A stretch of 64,000 nucleotides of DNA from Pelomonas paludis (GTDB lineage Bacteria; Pseudomonadota; Gammaproteobacteria; Burkholderiales; Burkholderiaceae_C), in assembly GCF_039872745.1 (NCBI RefSeq), contig NZ_JBDPZD010000002.1, positions 62,001 through 126,000 of the forward strand. Direction: 5' to 3'. Position numbers and translations under genes: made by a program. Under the pieces are notes generated by a model. That model was not told the DNA's origin, ran no database searches, and saw only the letters and a list, made by a program, of their open reading frames with translations. Of the stretch, positions 8,771 to 17,982 are shown piece after piece; position 1 is the stretch's first letter; each line of letters opens with the position of its first letter.

Positions 8771-10831
8771 TCAATCGCGCTCCAGCAAGCGCAAGAACTG
8801 AGGCCCCAACATCCGCGAGCCACTTCGGTTCAAGTGGTAGCCATCAGCCATGTACATGGGAGTGCCGTCGGCCGCGTCGGTGCGGCAGCGTGTATCGGGG
8901 CAGAAGTAGTCCCGGAAGTCAGCCAACACTGCCCCTGTGCGAGTCGATGCGGCCTCCAGCCCGTGTCTCGAGAAAGCTTGATAGGTGTCGGCAAAGGTTC
9001 GCGGCATGCGCCCTGAAGCCACAGCGCAGCGTCTGGTGATCACCCGCCAGCCGGGACATTGGCCATCCACCATCGGATAGTCGGCAGCGACGAAGTGCGG
9101 GATTGTCTGCACCAGCACGACCTGATGTCCCGCGTCCTGCATTGCGCGCACCGCATGCTCCACGCCGGCGTCCATCTGCGCCGCACGTGAAGATCCGGCG
9201 GGCAAACCGGCCGTCAGCACCTGGTAGGACTCATCGCTCCAGTACCGGCTGACCATGCCCACGATGACCGTCCCTGCAGGCTGACGTTGCAGCCACTGGC
9301 GATGCGATTCGAACGCGACGCGGCACTCGGCTGAAAACTCTGGCTTACCCGAAAGGACGAGCGTCGCGTCGGCAAAGGGGCAGCCGCCCATGGTCAGCGT
9401 GATGACGGGGCGGTTGAGCTTTTCGGCGGCCGCCGCCAAGCCATCACTGAAATGCATGGCATTCGAATCGCCAACGAGGTAGATGGGGCGACCCGTGGCG
9501 GATGGCAGGAGGCGACAGCGTTCCAACTGTTTGCGTTCGACGGGCAGCCGGGCACCGCAGTCCCCAGGCCCCCAACCGGTCGGCAACTCGGAGACCGTCT
9601 GCATCGACCGCTTGAGCTCAAGATTGCCGAACCAGGTGTAGGCAGCGGTGGCCAGGCCCACCGCAAGCAGCATGGGCGCCGCCTGCATGACGAGGATCGG
9701 CTGCAAGACGTTTGACGATCTCGATTGATATGCCGTCCGCATCGGCCGCTCTACGCCGTAGTACGACAGAACTGCCACCACGCAGGCGAGCAAGACCGCC
9801 AGCCCGAGCGCCACGCCACTGTCGGGCCAGAGCAGCTTGGCAAACACGATGGCGGGCCAGTGCCAGAGGTAGATCGAGTAGGACCAGTCACCCACCAGGG
9901 CCAGCGACCGAGCGCTCAGCCAACGAGTGACCCATCCGTTCGCATGACACCCAGCCAGCAGCATCAAGGCGGTGCCCACGGTTGGCAGCAGCGTCCACCA
10001 ACCGGGAAAGCGCGTGGACTCGGTGATCTGGAACACGGAAACCAAAAGGCAGGCCAAGCCAACCAGCCCAAGGGCGGTGCTCGCACGCTGCGAACACTGG
10101 CGCCATAGGGCCAACGGCAGCGCCAACAAGGCGCCCACGAGGAACTCCCAGCTGCGGGTGAATGGACTGTAGAAGCCGGCGAGCCAGTGCAGCACTGGCT
10201 GCCCAGAGGTCGCCGGCGGCGCCACGGTCAAGAGCAAGGACAAGAGTCCGATACCTGCAAGCACTGCAGCCAAAGGCCCCGTGCGCACACCGCGCATGCC
10301 GCGCAGCAGGGCGTAGAGCAAGGCAGGAAACAGGATGTAGAACTGCTCTTCGACCGACAGCGACCAGGTGTGCAACAGCGGGTTCAGGTTGGCGGCGGTT
10401 GCAAAGTAGTCGCCTGACAGGCGCGCGATGGCGATGTTGGCCGAGAACAGCAAAGCTCCAACGGCAGTGCCGGAAACCGCTTGCTGCGTACCGGACGGCG
10501 ACAGCAGCAATGCGCTGACGATCAAGGTGATCGCAATCATCACGGCCAGCGGCGGCACCAGCCGGAAAAACCGACGGACATAAAACCGCCGCAGGTCCAG
10601 GTGCCCGATGTCCCGCCACTCACGCAACAGCATGCCGGTGATGACGAACCCCGATATGACGAAGAAAACGTCGACGCCGACAAACCCCCCCGGCAACGGC
10701 ACGCCAGCGTGGAACGCCACCACCAGTGCCACCGCCAACGCACGCAGCCCCTGGACGTCGGCGCGGTACCCGAGACGCGTCAGCCCGGAGCGGCCCTCCG
10801 GCGCGCCCGCGTCATGCCCAACGGCCTTCAT
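8771..10831 (-). CDS. Acyltransferase 3 / SGNH hydrolase fusion (OafA-type O-acetyltransferase)
   Basis: A 686-residue two-domain protein. Residues 20-390 or so form the polytopic acyltransferase-3 domain, opening with YRADVQGLRALAV and VGVDVFFVISGF, with about ten membrane segments. The C-terminal part is a periplasmic SGNH domain: GDSNA near residue 453 carries the catalytic Ser, and the Asp/His pair is in DGYHLN near residues 663-668. Such fusions O-acetylate lipopolysaccharide, EPS or peptidoglycan, passing acetyl groups across the membrane. The start overlaps the stop of the upstream gene by four bases (ATGA). It is probably a decorating enzyme for the exopolysaccharide made by this locus. 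Confidence 0.88.
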   Translation of the reverse strand: MKAVGHDAGAPEGRSGLTRLGYRADVQGLRALAVALVVAFHAGVPLPGGFVGVDVFFVISGFVITGMLLREWRDIGHLDLRRFYVRRFFRLVPPLAVMIAITLIVSALLLSPSGTQQAVSGTAVGALLFSANIAIARLSGDYFATAANLNPLLHTWSLSVEEQFYILFPALLYALLRGMRGVRTGPLAAVLAGIGLLSLLLTVAPPATSGQPVLHWLAGFYSPFTRSWEFLVGALLALPLALWRQCSQRASTALGLVGLACLLVSVFQITESTRFPGWWTLLPTVGTALMLLAGCHANGWVTRWLSARSLALVGDWSYSIYLWHWPAIVFAKLLWPDSGVALGLAVLLACVVAVLSYYGVERPMRTAYQSRSSNVLQPILVMQAAPMLLAVGLATAAYTWFGNLELKRSMQTVSELPTGWGPGDCGARLPVERKQLERCRLLPSATGRPIYLVGDSNAMHFSDGLAAAAEKLNRPVITLTMGGCPFADATLVLSGKPEFSAECRVAFESHRQWLQRQPAGTVIVGMVSRYWSDESYQVLTAGLPAGSSRAAQMDAGVEHAVRAMQDAGHQVVLVQTIPHFVAADYPMVDGQCPGWRVITRRCAVASGRMPRTFADTYQAFSRHGLEAASTRTGAVLADFRDYFCPDTRCRTDAADGTPMYMADGYHLNRSGSRMLGPQFLRLLERD

Positions 10832-11535
10832 TGGCCCAGCGGAACGCCCGACGCTGCGCTGGGCAGCGCATCGCGCGCTGCAAGGCGGCGGCGCAAGGCC
10901 TGCATCGCAGGATCCTCGGCGTCTGCCTTGCCCAATTGCTCTCTGGCACGCTCAGGCAGGTTAAGTTGGAGAAAAACCAGCCCCAGATTGTTTCGCGTCA
11001 AGGGATCATTGCCAGCCGACTCGTCCACGAACTCAGCCTGAGAGCGCGCCAAATCCACCTTGCCTCGCTTGTGCAGGTACATCGCGTACATCATGCGAAC
11101 GAGCAAGTCGTTGGGGACAAAGCGAATTGCACGGCGGTAATAGCAATCGAGAGAGTACTGGGCGCCTTTGGGCTGGTCTGTCTTCTCCCGTTCAGTCAAC
11201 CGCTCCAGTGTGGCCAGCGCACGGACGTGGTTCGGGTAGCCATGAAGGGTGTAAGCAATCGCGGCGCCAAACGTTGACAGCTTAGGCTTCACGAGGTTCT
11301 CAACCTCGGGGGGAAAGTGCTGTCCTTCAACCATCGAAAGCCAGGCTCGGTCGGTGCGGTAATCCTTGGGCGGCAGGAGTTGGGTGTCAGTGGACACCAA
11401 CGGCCCACACTCTCGCTCTTCCTCCGCAGAATTGATTTTGGCAGCTTGGCCAAACGCTGCCGGCATCAAGAGCGCCAACACCAAGGCCCCCAGAACCGGG
11501 CCAGCTTTCAGTGGGAAGCAGACAGACGAGTGCAT
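10828..11535 (-). CDS. Exported TPR-like helical protein of unknown function
   Basis: The 235-residue product starts with a signal peptide (LGALVLALLMPAAFGQA) and continues as alpha-helical sequence with TPR-like pairs, for instance the helices around RNNLGLVFLQLNLPERA near the C-terminus. The ATG at 11535 gives a normal signal sequence; longer readings to 11670 add an unlikely Arg/Pro-rich extension. It overlaps the SGNH acyltransferase gene downstream by four bases, so the two are translationally coupled. It may be a periplasmic adaptor for polysaccharide modification or assembly. I do not recognise a named family. Confidence 0.62.
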   Translation of the reverse strand: MHSSVCFPLKAGPVLGALVLALLMPAAFGQAAKINSAEEERECGPLVSTDTQLLPPKDYRTDRAWLSMVEGQHFPPEVENLVKPKLSTFGAAIAYTLHGYPNHVRALATLERLTEREKTDQPKGAQYSLDCYYRRAIRFVPNDLLVRMMYAMYLHKRGKVDLARSQAEFVDESAGNDPLTRNNLGLVFLQLNLPERAREQLGKADAEDPAMQALRRRLAARDALPSAASGVPLGQ

Positions 11536-11705
11536 GGATGACGAGTATGCATGAGCACCCGCCAGCCACGGGGAGGGGCGGGCGAGAGTGAGCGTGCAAT
11601 CTTGGCATGGGCGCGCACGGCCAACAATCACCGGGTCTGGTGTCGGATCGCATGGGGTGCGCCATCTCACCCTCTATGGCCGATTGCCCTTGGTATGCTG
11701 GCTTG

Positions 11706-12563
11706 ATGACCACGCTGAAGCACTGCTACCCAACGCGCTGCACGACCTTGAAACTGCCTCCGGGCCTGGGTGACTATCTGCGTGGAGGAATCGCACTGGC
11801 GCACCACGCGCTCGAACGAGGTTGGGGGTTCGAGCTCGACTTCAGTGGCCACCCGATCGGCAAGTTTCTGGATCCAACCGCAAGTGCTGAAGCATCTCAA
11901 GCACCCATCGACGAGTTCTTCGACGAGCGTGCGAGCCTCGTTTACGGCTGGATGGATCGCCTGCAAGAAGGGCAAGTTGGCCGGACCTGCACCAATCTGC
12001 TGCCCCACGAGAGCCGCATCACACCGCGTGTGCGCGAGGCCATGCAGGCAAACCTGCGGTTGAACCCCGCCATCCTGGCCACCGCTCAAGACACCAAGTC
12101 CGCCATTGCGGGTGACCAGCCGATGGCTGTGCTGCACGTGCGGGTAGCGGATGCGGACTTTCGTTCCTTGCAGACCACCCAGCCCGCACTCTGTGCGGCG
12201 ATCGAGTCGCGCGTTCTACCCACTTGGGGTCGACGCGTGGCCGTGCTTTCCAACAACCCGGGGCTTCGTGCTGCGCTCTGCGAGCGTTACGGCTTTCGGC
12301 TGATCGAGGCGGAGGCGGTGCACCTGGGCGCTTGCGACGTGAACGATCAGGCGGTTCGAGACACCTTGGTCGACTTTGCGTTGATCTGTAGTGCGAGCCA
12401 GGTGTTCTCGCACAGCGCCTACGGATGGAAAAGCGGTTTCAGCTACTGGGCCTCAGCAATCCACGGCATTCAGTTCGACTCATTGCGCGCCGAACACACG
12501 GAAGTGACGCCCGTCTGGAAGCAACGCCTCAAGACCGCGCTGTGGAGTCTCGAGTCGCGCTGA
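11706..12563 (+). CDS. Fucosyltransferase-like (GT-B) protein, uncharacterised
   Basis: A 285-residue soluble protein. The segment AVLHVRVADADF in the middle recalls the HxRxxD motif of NodZ/alpha-1,2- and alpha-1,6-fucosyltransferase-like GT-B enzymes. It is followed by a strand (VAVLSNNPGL) and a C-terminal motif, FSHSAYGWKSGFSYWAS, in the place where those enzymes bind the sugar nucleotide. ATG 11706 was chosen because the 33 residues before it do not look coded. The gene is alone on the plus strand, divergent from the TPR-like gene and convergent with the gene at 12609-13391, whose product has a comparable C-terminal layout. Function is inferred from a short motif and locus context. Confidence 0.5.
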   Translation: MTTLKHCYPTRCTTLKLPPGLGDYLRGGIALAHHALERGWGFELDFSGHPIGKFLDPTASAEASQAPIDEFFDERASLVYGWMDRLQEGQVGRTCTNLLPHESRITPRVREAMQANLRLNPAILATAQDTKSAIAGDQPMAVLHVRVADADFRSLQTTQPALCAAIESRVLPTWGRRVAVLSNNPGLRAALCERYGFRLIEAEAVHLGACDVNDQAVRDTLVDFALICSASQVFSHSAYGWKSGFSYWASAIHGIQFDSLRAEHTEVTPVWKQRLKTALWSLESR

Positions 12564-12608
12564 CGCGCTCGGTCCGCCCGCTCCAGCGCGAAAGCGATCC
12601 TTGGCTCT

Positions 12609-13391
12609 TTAGCGCCGCTTCAACCAACGCCGGCAGGCGCCCAGCCAGCCTCCCGGCCAGGCTGGGTTGATCGCACCGGCGACTGCATCGACCTGCCACA
12701 CGCCTTGCGGATGCCCGCGCGTGAGGCAGGCCCACAAGCCCCATTCGCCCGTGTGCGTGATGAGGAATCGAGATTCCGCCAGCAGCCGAGTCAGCGCCCA
12801 ATGCAGGTCGCTCACACGTGCAGCGTCGGCCCAATCGTTGGGGCCAAAGCTGGGCACGGGTGTCCGCCCTAAGCCGGGTGTGCCGTCGGCGATCCAAACG
12901 TTGCTGCAACGTTCACCGAAGGCATCTCGAAAGCGGCACCAGACAGCCGGGTCCAACGTCTGCACCCAGAGCCTGGAGCCCGGGTAGCGAATCATCAAGC
13001 GCCGCGCCAGGCGAAGGTATTCGTCTGCATCGATCACCTGCGCTGTGCCGGGCGGCTGCCAGGGCAAAAGCACGCCGATGGTGTGCGCCGGGTCGGCATG
13101 CATAGCCTCACGCAGAGCGTCCGCCATGGCCGCAATATGAACTTCGCGCGGCCACTGGGCACGCCGCAAATCCGGAGTGCCGGGCCGGAGTCGTCGGTAA
13201 AGGGTGTCGGGGCTTGGCAGTACGGGTTGGCCTGAGGGCCAACGTGGGCAAGCCTGATCAGCCAGGGTCACGGCGTTTGAGGCTCCGCTCAGGCGCTGCG
13301 TGTCAGGCCCAGCGGCCAGCTGATGGCGACAGGCTGCAAGCATCGACTCTGCGTCGAGGGGCGGCCTGGCGAGCAGGGTCGGTTCATTCAT
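12609..13391 (-). CDS. Uncharacterised protein at the end of the EPS operon, possible GT-B enzyme
   Basis: A 260-residue protein that I cannot assign. It has alternating strand and helix segments (TIGVLLPWQP, SRLWVQTLDP) and a late motif, FLITHTGEWGLWACL, resembling the C-terminal segment of the protein encoded at 11706-12563. Both could be distant GT-B glycosyltransferases with a degenerate sugar-nucleotide site. Its ATG at 13391 sits in ATGAATGA and overlaps the end of the acyltransferase gene upstream, so it is the last gene of the long minus-strand run. There is no signal peptide or membrane span. It is a real gene by position and codon use, with unknown function. Confidence 0.5.
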   Translation of the reverse strand: MNEPTLLARPPLDAESMLAACRHQLAAGPDTQRLSGASNAVTLADQACPRWPSGQPVLPSPDTLYRRLRPGTPDLRRAQWPREVHIAAMADALREAMHADPAHTIGVLLPWQPPGTAQVIDADEYLRLARRLMIRYPGSRLWVQTLDPAVWCRFRDAFGERCSNVWIADGTPGLGRTPVPSFGPNDWADAARVSDLHWALTRLLAESRFLITHTGEWGLWACLTRGHPQGVWQVDAVAGAINPAWPGGWLGACRRWLKRR

Positions 13392-14437
13392 GCTTGAGCC
13401 TTCGACGGTAGGCTTCGATGGGCTGCTGGACCCAGCGGTGCAGCATGGCAGCCAGGGCCAAACTCACCGCCAGCACGCAAACAAGGCCCGGCAGGTTGAT
13501 GCACCCAGCCCTCGGGCAAGTTTCTTGACGCCCAGAAGATCACCAGCGTGTGGCAGAGGTAGAGCGGGTAACTCAGCTCCCCCAACTCGCGGTCCCAGGC
13601 ATGCCCCGAACTGAACAGGAAGGCTGCGGGCAGTGTCAGCGTGGCCAGTGCGATCAGCAAGGGCCCTTTGGTCCAGTCCGGCCACACGACGCTGCCAAAG
13701 CCCGCGCAGGCGACGAGCAGGACGGCCGTCGCCATCGCCAACGCGACCTTGCCGCGCCGCTCCGACAGCCGTCGCCACAGCGGCAGCAGCCAATGCCACG
13801 CTGCGCTACCCAGGAGAAAGAGCGCCAACTCGGTCGGGAAGAAGCGGTAGGTCCACGGGTCAGACCAGCCCACAACGAGCTTGAGCAACACAACTCGAAG
13901 GCCGAGCGAGGCGACCAGCAATCCCAGAACCCACAGCTTGCGCCGCACGATGAACGGGGCAATCAGATAAAAGCTCAGCTCGACACCCAGCGACCAGGCT
14001 TGCTGCACCAGCAAAAAGGTGTAGAGCTTGGGCGAGGACTGCCAGAAGTTGGACGTGAATACGAGTCCGCGCTCATCGGCCGTGAAGAACATGACCCAGT
14101 CCTGGCCCAGGATGAACAGGTTAGCCAGCACCAGCATCAGCTTGGCCTGCAAGGGCAAGGCGTCCCACCCTGGCATGCCGGTGGACGTCAGCACGTGGAT
14201 CGACAGCCAACTCGCCAGCGCCACCACGGCATAGATCGGATAGATCCGAACCCAGCGGCTCTTCAGGAAGGTGCCATAGCTTTGGTACACCGGCTTGCTC
14301 AACAGGACATGGGTGATGAGGAAGCCCGAGATCATGTAGAAGATCTGGACGGAGAGTGCGCCCCCTGTCAGCACACGGTGCACACCGCAGTGCAGCACCA
14401 CCACGGCCAACGCCAGCAGCAACCTCAGGCTTCCCAC
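13388..14437 (-). CDS. Acyltransferase 3 family membrane protein with a C-terminal frameshift
   Basis: A 349-residue acyltransferase-3 protein (OafA/WcaA-like O-acyltransferase without an SGNH domain). The start and first membrane segments (LRLLLALAVVVLHCG, IFYMISGFLITHVLL) and most of the body are normal. After YPLYLCHTLVIFWASRN the frame turns into Gly/Pro/Ala-rich nonsense. The neighbouring frame from about 13503 reads CINLPGLVCVLAVSLALA and then HRWVQQPIEAYRRRLKHE, a proper last membrane helix and basic tail, stopping at 13384. One extra base between about 13500 and 13530, perhaps in the G run, explains this. Either the gene is freshly damaged or the sequence has an error. The corrected stop would overlap the next start. 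Confidence 0.8.
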   Translation of the reverse strand: MGSLRLLLALAVVVLHCGVHRVLTGGALSVQIFYMISGFLITHVLLSKPVYQSYGTFLKSRWVRIYPIYAVVALASWLSIHVLTSTGMPGWDALPLQAKLMLVLANLFILGQDWVMFFTADERGLVFTSNFWQSSPKLYTFLLVQQAWSLGVELSFYLIAPFIVRRKLWVLGLLVASLGLRVVLLKLVVGWSDPWTYRFFPTELALFLLGSAAWHWLLPLWRRLSERRGKVALAMATAVLLVACAGFGSVVWPDWTKGPLLIALATLTLPAAFLFSSGHAWDRELGELSYPLYLCHTLVIFWASRNLPEGWVHQPAGPCLRAGGEFGPGCHAAPLGPAAHRSLPSKAQA

Positions 14438-14488
14438 GGCAACCTCAAGGCGTCACCCAACGCGCGCGACACTGCGCTGCCGCCACGA

Positions 14489-15481
14489 TCAAGGGCGCCC
14501 CGCCTGCGGAGCAGCCTGGCGCCCGTACCGACACAGCATCAGTCGCGCAAACCAGGCGGCGTCACCAGCATCCCAGGGCGTGAATCGCGGCCACTGGAAA
14601 TCATCCCGACCTCGGCACACCGGCCCGGGTGCGGTGCTGACGGCACATCTGAAGCCCGCCTCCCGCACCATGGCCACATGCCGAAGGTCGTAGTCACGAT
14701 CGGGCACGCCATTGGGGTAGGCAAACACCTTCACCGGCGCACCGATCAGGCCTTCAAGTGCCGCCCTGCCCCGCAGGATTTCATCCCGGGCCTGGTCATC
14801 AGGCGTCTCGGTCAGGATCGGGTGCCGCACCGTATGGCCGCCAATCTCCATGCCGGCAGCGTGCAGTTCACGGACCTGCTCACTGCGCATCATCAGATCG
14901 TCGGGCAGATCGGGGTGGCCCGTCGCTTCGCGCAGTTTTGCGATCAAGGGCTCGCGCTGGTCGAGCGGCTGGTACTTGATCTTCGGCAGCACTGCATCGA
15001 TCGCCGCCCGGCGCTGTGCGGGCGAAGCAAGAGGAAACCGCCCCAAGCCGAAGGCTGCCAGATCCAGCTCAGGCTTCTGGCTGGCCCGGATGGTCTCGAT
15101 CACCGTGTCATTCCACATGCGGCCGCCGTCCAGGAAGCCGGTCGAGACAAAGAAGGTGGCCCGCAAGCCATGGCGCCGCAGCAGCGGCAAGGCCACGGTG
15201 GCGTTGTCCGCATAGCCGTCATCGAAGGTCATCACCAGCGCACGCGCTGGCAGCTTGCCGCTCTTCAGGGCGGCATGCGCCTCGCCCAAGGTAAGGACCT
15301 GGAAGCTGCGCGCGATGCTCCCCAGCAGCGCGTCGAAGCGCGCGGCGTGCATCTCCAGCGGGAACAGCGGGTCTTGTTGCGGCTGGACCCGATGGAAGGT
15401 GAGCACCGAGACTCTGCGCCCCAGCACGGTGTCCAGGCACTGCAGGCCACCGGCCAACAGCGAACCAACCAGCGCCCTCAT
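14489..15481 (-). CDS. Polysaccharide deacetylase family protein
   Basis: A 330-residue NodB-fold (carbohydrate esterase 4) protein. The metal-binding Asp pair is in MTFDDGYAD near residues 84-92, and the His motif GGHTVRHPIL supplies the other zinc ligands; FAYPNG is also typical. It would remove N- or O-acetyl groups from sugars of the nascent or exported EPS. The ATG at 15481 overlaps the stop of the O-ligase-like gene by four bases; a longer in-frame reading would run far into that gene. There is no clear signal peptide, but the N-terminus (ALVGSLLAGGLQCL) is mildly hydrophobic. It is distinct from the XrtA-type deacetylase at 27454-28353. Confidence 0.87.
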   Translation of the reverse strand: MRALVGSLLAGGLQCLDTVLGRRVSVLTFHRVQPQQDPLFPLEMHAARFDALLGSIARSFQVLTLGEAHAALKSGKLPARALVMTFDDGYADNATVALPLLRRHGLRATFFVSTGFLDGGRMWNDTVIETIRASQKPELDLAAFGLGRFPLASPAQRRAAIDAVLPKIKYQPLDQREPLIAKLREATGHPDLPDDLMMRSEQVRELHAAGMEIGGHTVRHPILTETPDDQARDEILRGRAALEGLIGAPVKVFAYPNGVPDRDYDLRHVAMVREAGFRCAVSTAPGPVCRGRDDFQWPRFTPWDAGDAAWFARLMLCRYGRQAAPQAGRP

Positions 15482-16797
15482 GCCGGCGCCCCTGCCGGAC
15501 TCAGCGCATTCACGCGCTGTGGCGCAGGCTTGCTGGCGCGTTTGACGATGTTCTCCGAGAGCAGCACATAGGCCATCAGATACAGCGGCAAGTCCAGATA
15601 CGCCAGGCTCAGGAAGGCGCCACCGACGGCATACCCAATCAACGACACCTGCGTCATCGACATCAACAGCGGAATCGAGTCGGCCAGGTCCGGCACCTTG
15701 CTGGCGGCCTTGGCCACCTGACTGGCCCGGCGCCAGACAAGCGCCCACAGCGTGATGAAGAGCCCGAAGCCGACGAAGCCGTGCTCGCCCAGCATCTGGA
15801 AGTAGATGCTGTGCGCCACCCACGTCGTTTGCAGGCTCGAGAAGGCCGACCAGCGATCGTCCCTCGGTGCGTACTTGATGTAGACCTCGATCGCCTCCGC
15901 GCAAAAGCCCGCCCCGACGAAAGGCCTGTCCACAGCGGCGTTCCAAAGCGTGTTCCAGACCCAAAGGCGCGACTGCGCCGAGGTGTCCTCCTGGTAGGTG
16001 CCGATGGTCTCCATCCGGCTGGTCCAGGAATCAGGCATGAAGGCAATCGCCAGCGCCAGAACCACGACCAGGGCAAAGGTGAAGCGCACCGGGTAGCGAC
16101 TCTTCAGCCCAAGGAAAAGCGACATCGCCAGCACAGCCAGCAATGCGCCGCGCGACTGGGTTCCAAGGATGGCGAACACTGTCAGCACGATGGCAACCGT
16201 CAGCGCCATGCGCTGCCATTTCACGGTGGCCTGCATGCGCATCCAATAGAGGAATGGCGTCACCATCACCAGGCCGACAGCCGCCTCGTTGTTGCCGCCT
16301 AGCATGCCTCCGGGAGGCCCCGAGACACGGTTGCCCCCCCCGGTCAGCAGCGTGAAGAGGCCGCCCTTGACGCCAAAGAACGCAATCGAAAGCGTCACCA
16401 CCACCACCAGCACGAAGAGCTGCTGCTTCTCCACCACCAGCAACAAGGTGATCAGCATCATGAACTGGATCTTCATCACAAAGACCCAGCGCTCCTGCAC
16501 CCAGTCCGTCGGCGCCATGGCGAAAAGGCTGGTGACGCCCATCCAAAACACCATCAGCAGCCAGACGATGGTGATCGACGTGACCGGGAAAGGCTGCCGC
16601 GTCTTTGCCATCGGAAACGCCACCAAGGTGACCAGCACGGTCAACATGGCGAACGGAAGGCTGACCGCGAACCCGTAGCACAGCTGGTGCGGATTCATCA
16701 GCGACACCCAGGCCCAGGTGTAGGTCCCGAATACGGGCTTGCGCAGCGTCATGATCATCATGAACGCGAACAGACCAACTAAGGCAAGGTCACGCAT
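15478..16797 (-). CDS. O-antigen ligase-like membrane protein, exosortase A-associated
   Basis: A 439-residue polytopic protein of the Wzy/WaaL superfamily, matching the putative O-glycosylation ligase family found beside exosortase A. The opening MRDLALVGLFAFMMIMTLRK and the early segment VFGTYTWAWVSLMNPHQL are hallmarks. About ten membrane helices flank a large periplasmic loop (residues about 260-330) with the conserved FVGAGF turn. It may polymerise the EPS repeat or attach glycans to sorted proteins; the family's exact reaction is not established. It follows the GT4 gene with a 3-base gap and overlaps the deacetylase gene by four bases. Confidence 0.88.
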   Translation of the reverse strand: MRDLALVGLFAFMMIMTLRKPVFGTYTWAWVSLMNPHQLCYGFAVSLPFAMLTVLVTLVAFPMAKTRQPFPVTSITIVWLLMVFWMGVTSLFAMAPTDWVQERWVFVMKIQFMMLITLLLVVEKQQLFVLVVVVTLSIAFFGVKGGLFTLLTGGGNRVSGPPGGMLGGNNEAAVGLVMVTPFLYWMRMQATVKWQRMALTVAIVLTVFAILGTQSRGALLAVLAMSLFLGLKSRYPVRFTFALVVVLALAIAFMPDSWTSRMETIGTYQEDTSAQSRLWVWNTLWNAAVDRPFVGAGFCAEAIEVYIKYAPRDDRWSAFSSLQTTWVAHSIYFQMLGEHGFVGFGLFITLWALVWRRASQVAKAASKVPDLADSIPLLMSMTQVSLIGYAVGGAFLSLAYLDLPLYLMAYVLLSENIVKRASKPAPQRVNALSPAGAPA

Positions 16798-16800
16798 CTG

Positions 16801-17982
16801 TCACCCCGGCAGGCCCAGGACTCCTCTGAACACTCTCAACTGCCCTTCGGTCGTCGAGAGCCAATCAAACTGTTCGGCGTAGCGCCGCGTCTGCGCCCGG
16901 TCCGGCATCGCAGCGCGAAGCCGGGTGACCCCTTCGGCGACGCCTGCGGCGCTCAGCTCGTGCATCAGCACGCCGGCCTCGGGGGCCGCCACCACCTCGG
17001 GCGTGCCCCAGACATTGGACGCCACGACCGGTGCACCGCAGGCCATGGCCTCCAGCAGCACATTGGCCCAGCCCTCGCGGCTGGAAGCGAGCACCAGGGC
17101 ATCGACGGCGCTGTAAAGGCTGCGCAGCTCCGGCTGCGAGCGCCGGCCCAGGAAGTGCACACGCTCCTGCACACCCAGCTTGGCGGCCAGAGCGCGCAAC
17201 GCGCCCTCTTCGGGCCCCGTGCCGGCGATGTAGAGGCTGACGTCGGGCAGGTCAGGCAATGCAGCAATGACGTGGTGGTGGCCCTTGCGGTCGATCAGGT
17301 GGCCGACCGAGGCCAGGCAGTGGCCCTGCATGCCAAAGCGCTGCCGTTCCGGCTCGCGTGGCTCGGGGTGGAACAGGGTCAGATCCACGCCATTGCGCAG
17401 GGTCGTGACCTTGCCAGGCTCGGCGCCGAGCGCGACCAGCTCGTCCCTGAGGGCCGCGCACACGGTGATCATGTGACCGCAGTCCTGCGCGGCCTGCAGG
17501 ATCTGGCGGCGGGGCACCGGATGCTGAGGGATCAGGTTGATGTCGGTACCGCGCGCGGTGATGGTCACCGGCTTACCCAGCGCGCGCCCCAGGGCCACCG
17601 CGGCTACGCCGTCGGGGTAGAAGTAATGGGCGTCGATCAGGTCGAAATCGAAGCCCTCGGCCTGCACCTGGCGCAACACCGGCAGCGCTGCGCGGGCCAG
17701 CAGGGCGGGCGTGATGTTCATACCGACCTTGGGCAGCACCAGGTAGCGCGGGTGCTGCACGCTGATGCCGTGACGCACCTCTTGACGGGGCGTGGCGGCC
17801 ATCTCGGCGTACTCGCCCCAGCGCGGGTGCTTGAACGGGAACCACGGCACCGGCGCCACGACCCGCACCTCCACCTGCCCGCTCTTGAGCAGCTCGCGCA
17901 GCCGCGTCTCCACAAAGATGCCGTGGCTGGGCCTTGCGCTGCTGGGATAAAGCGTCGAGAAAGTCAGGATGCGCAGCGTCAT
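16801..17982 (-). CDS. Glycosyltransferase family 4
   Basis: A 393-residue GT-B retaining glycosyltransferase. The N-terminal domain has TFSTLYPSSARPSHGIFVETRL, and the C-terminal domain shows SREGWANVLLEAMACGAPVV with the E-x7-E arrangement that binds the nucleotide-sugar diphosphate. It is probably cytoplasmic and adds a sugar to the lipid-linked EPS intermediate. The start overlaps the end of the previous GT4 gene by four bases, and the O-ligase-like gene follows three bases downstream. The specificity cannot be read from the sequence. Confidence 0.87.
   Translation of the reverse strand: MTLRILTFSTLYPSSARPSHGIFVETRLRELLKSGQVEVRVVAPVPWFPFKHPRWGEYAEMAATPRQEVRHGISVQHPRYLVLPKVGMNITPALLARAALPVLRQVQAEGFDFDLIDAHYFYPDGVAAVALGRALGKPVTITARGTDINLIPQHPVPRRQILQAAQDCGHMITVCAALRDELVALGAEPGKVTTLRNGVDLTLFHPEPREPERQRFGMQGHCLASVGHLIDRKGHHHVIAALPDLPDVSLYIAGTGPEEGALRALAAKLGVQERVHFLGRRSQPELRSLYSAVDALVLASSREGWANVLLEAMACGAPVVASNVWGTPEVVAAPEAGVLMHELSAAGVAEGVTRLRAAMPDRAQTRRYAEQFDWLSTTEGQLRVFRGVLGLPG

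Noticed and set aside
13550..15571. A 673-codon open frame on the plus strand
   Set aside because: It lies antisense to the deacetylase and acyltransferase genes, is Gln/His/Arg-rich with no known motif, and is a by-product of high G+C.
14489..15964. A 491-residue reading of the polysaccharide deacetylase
   Set aside because: The first 160 codons overlap the O-ligase-like gene in another frame and look unlike the family; ATG 15481 is the better start.
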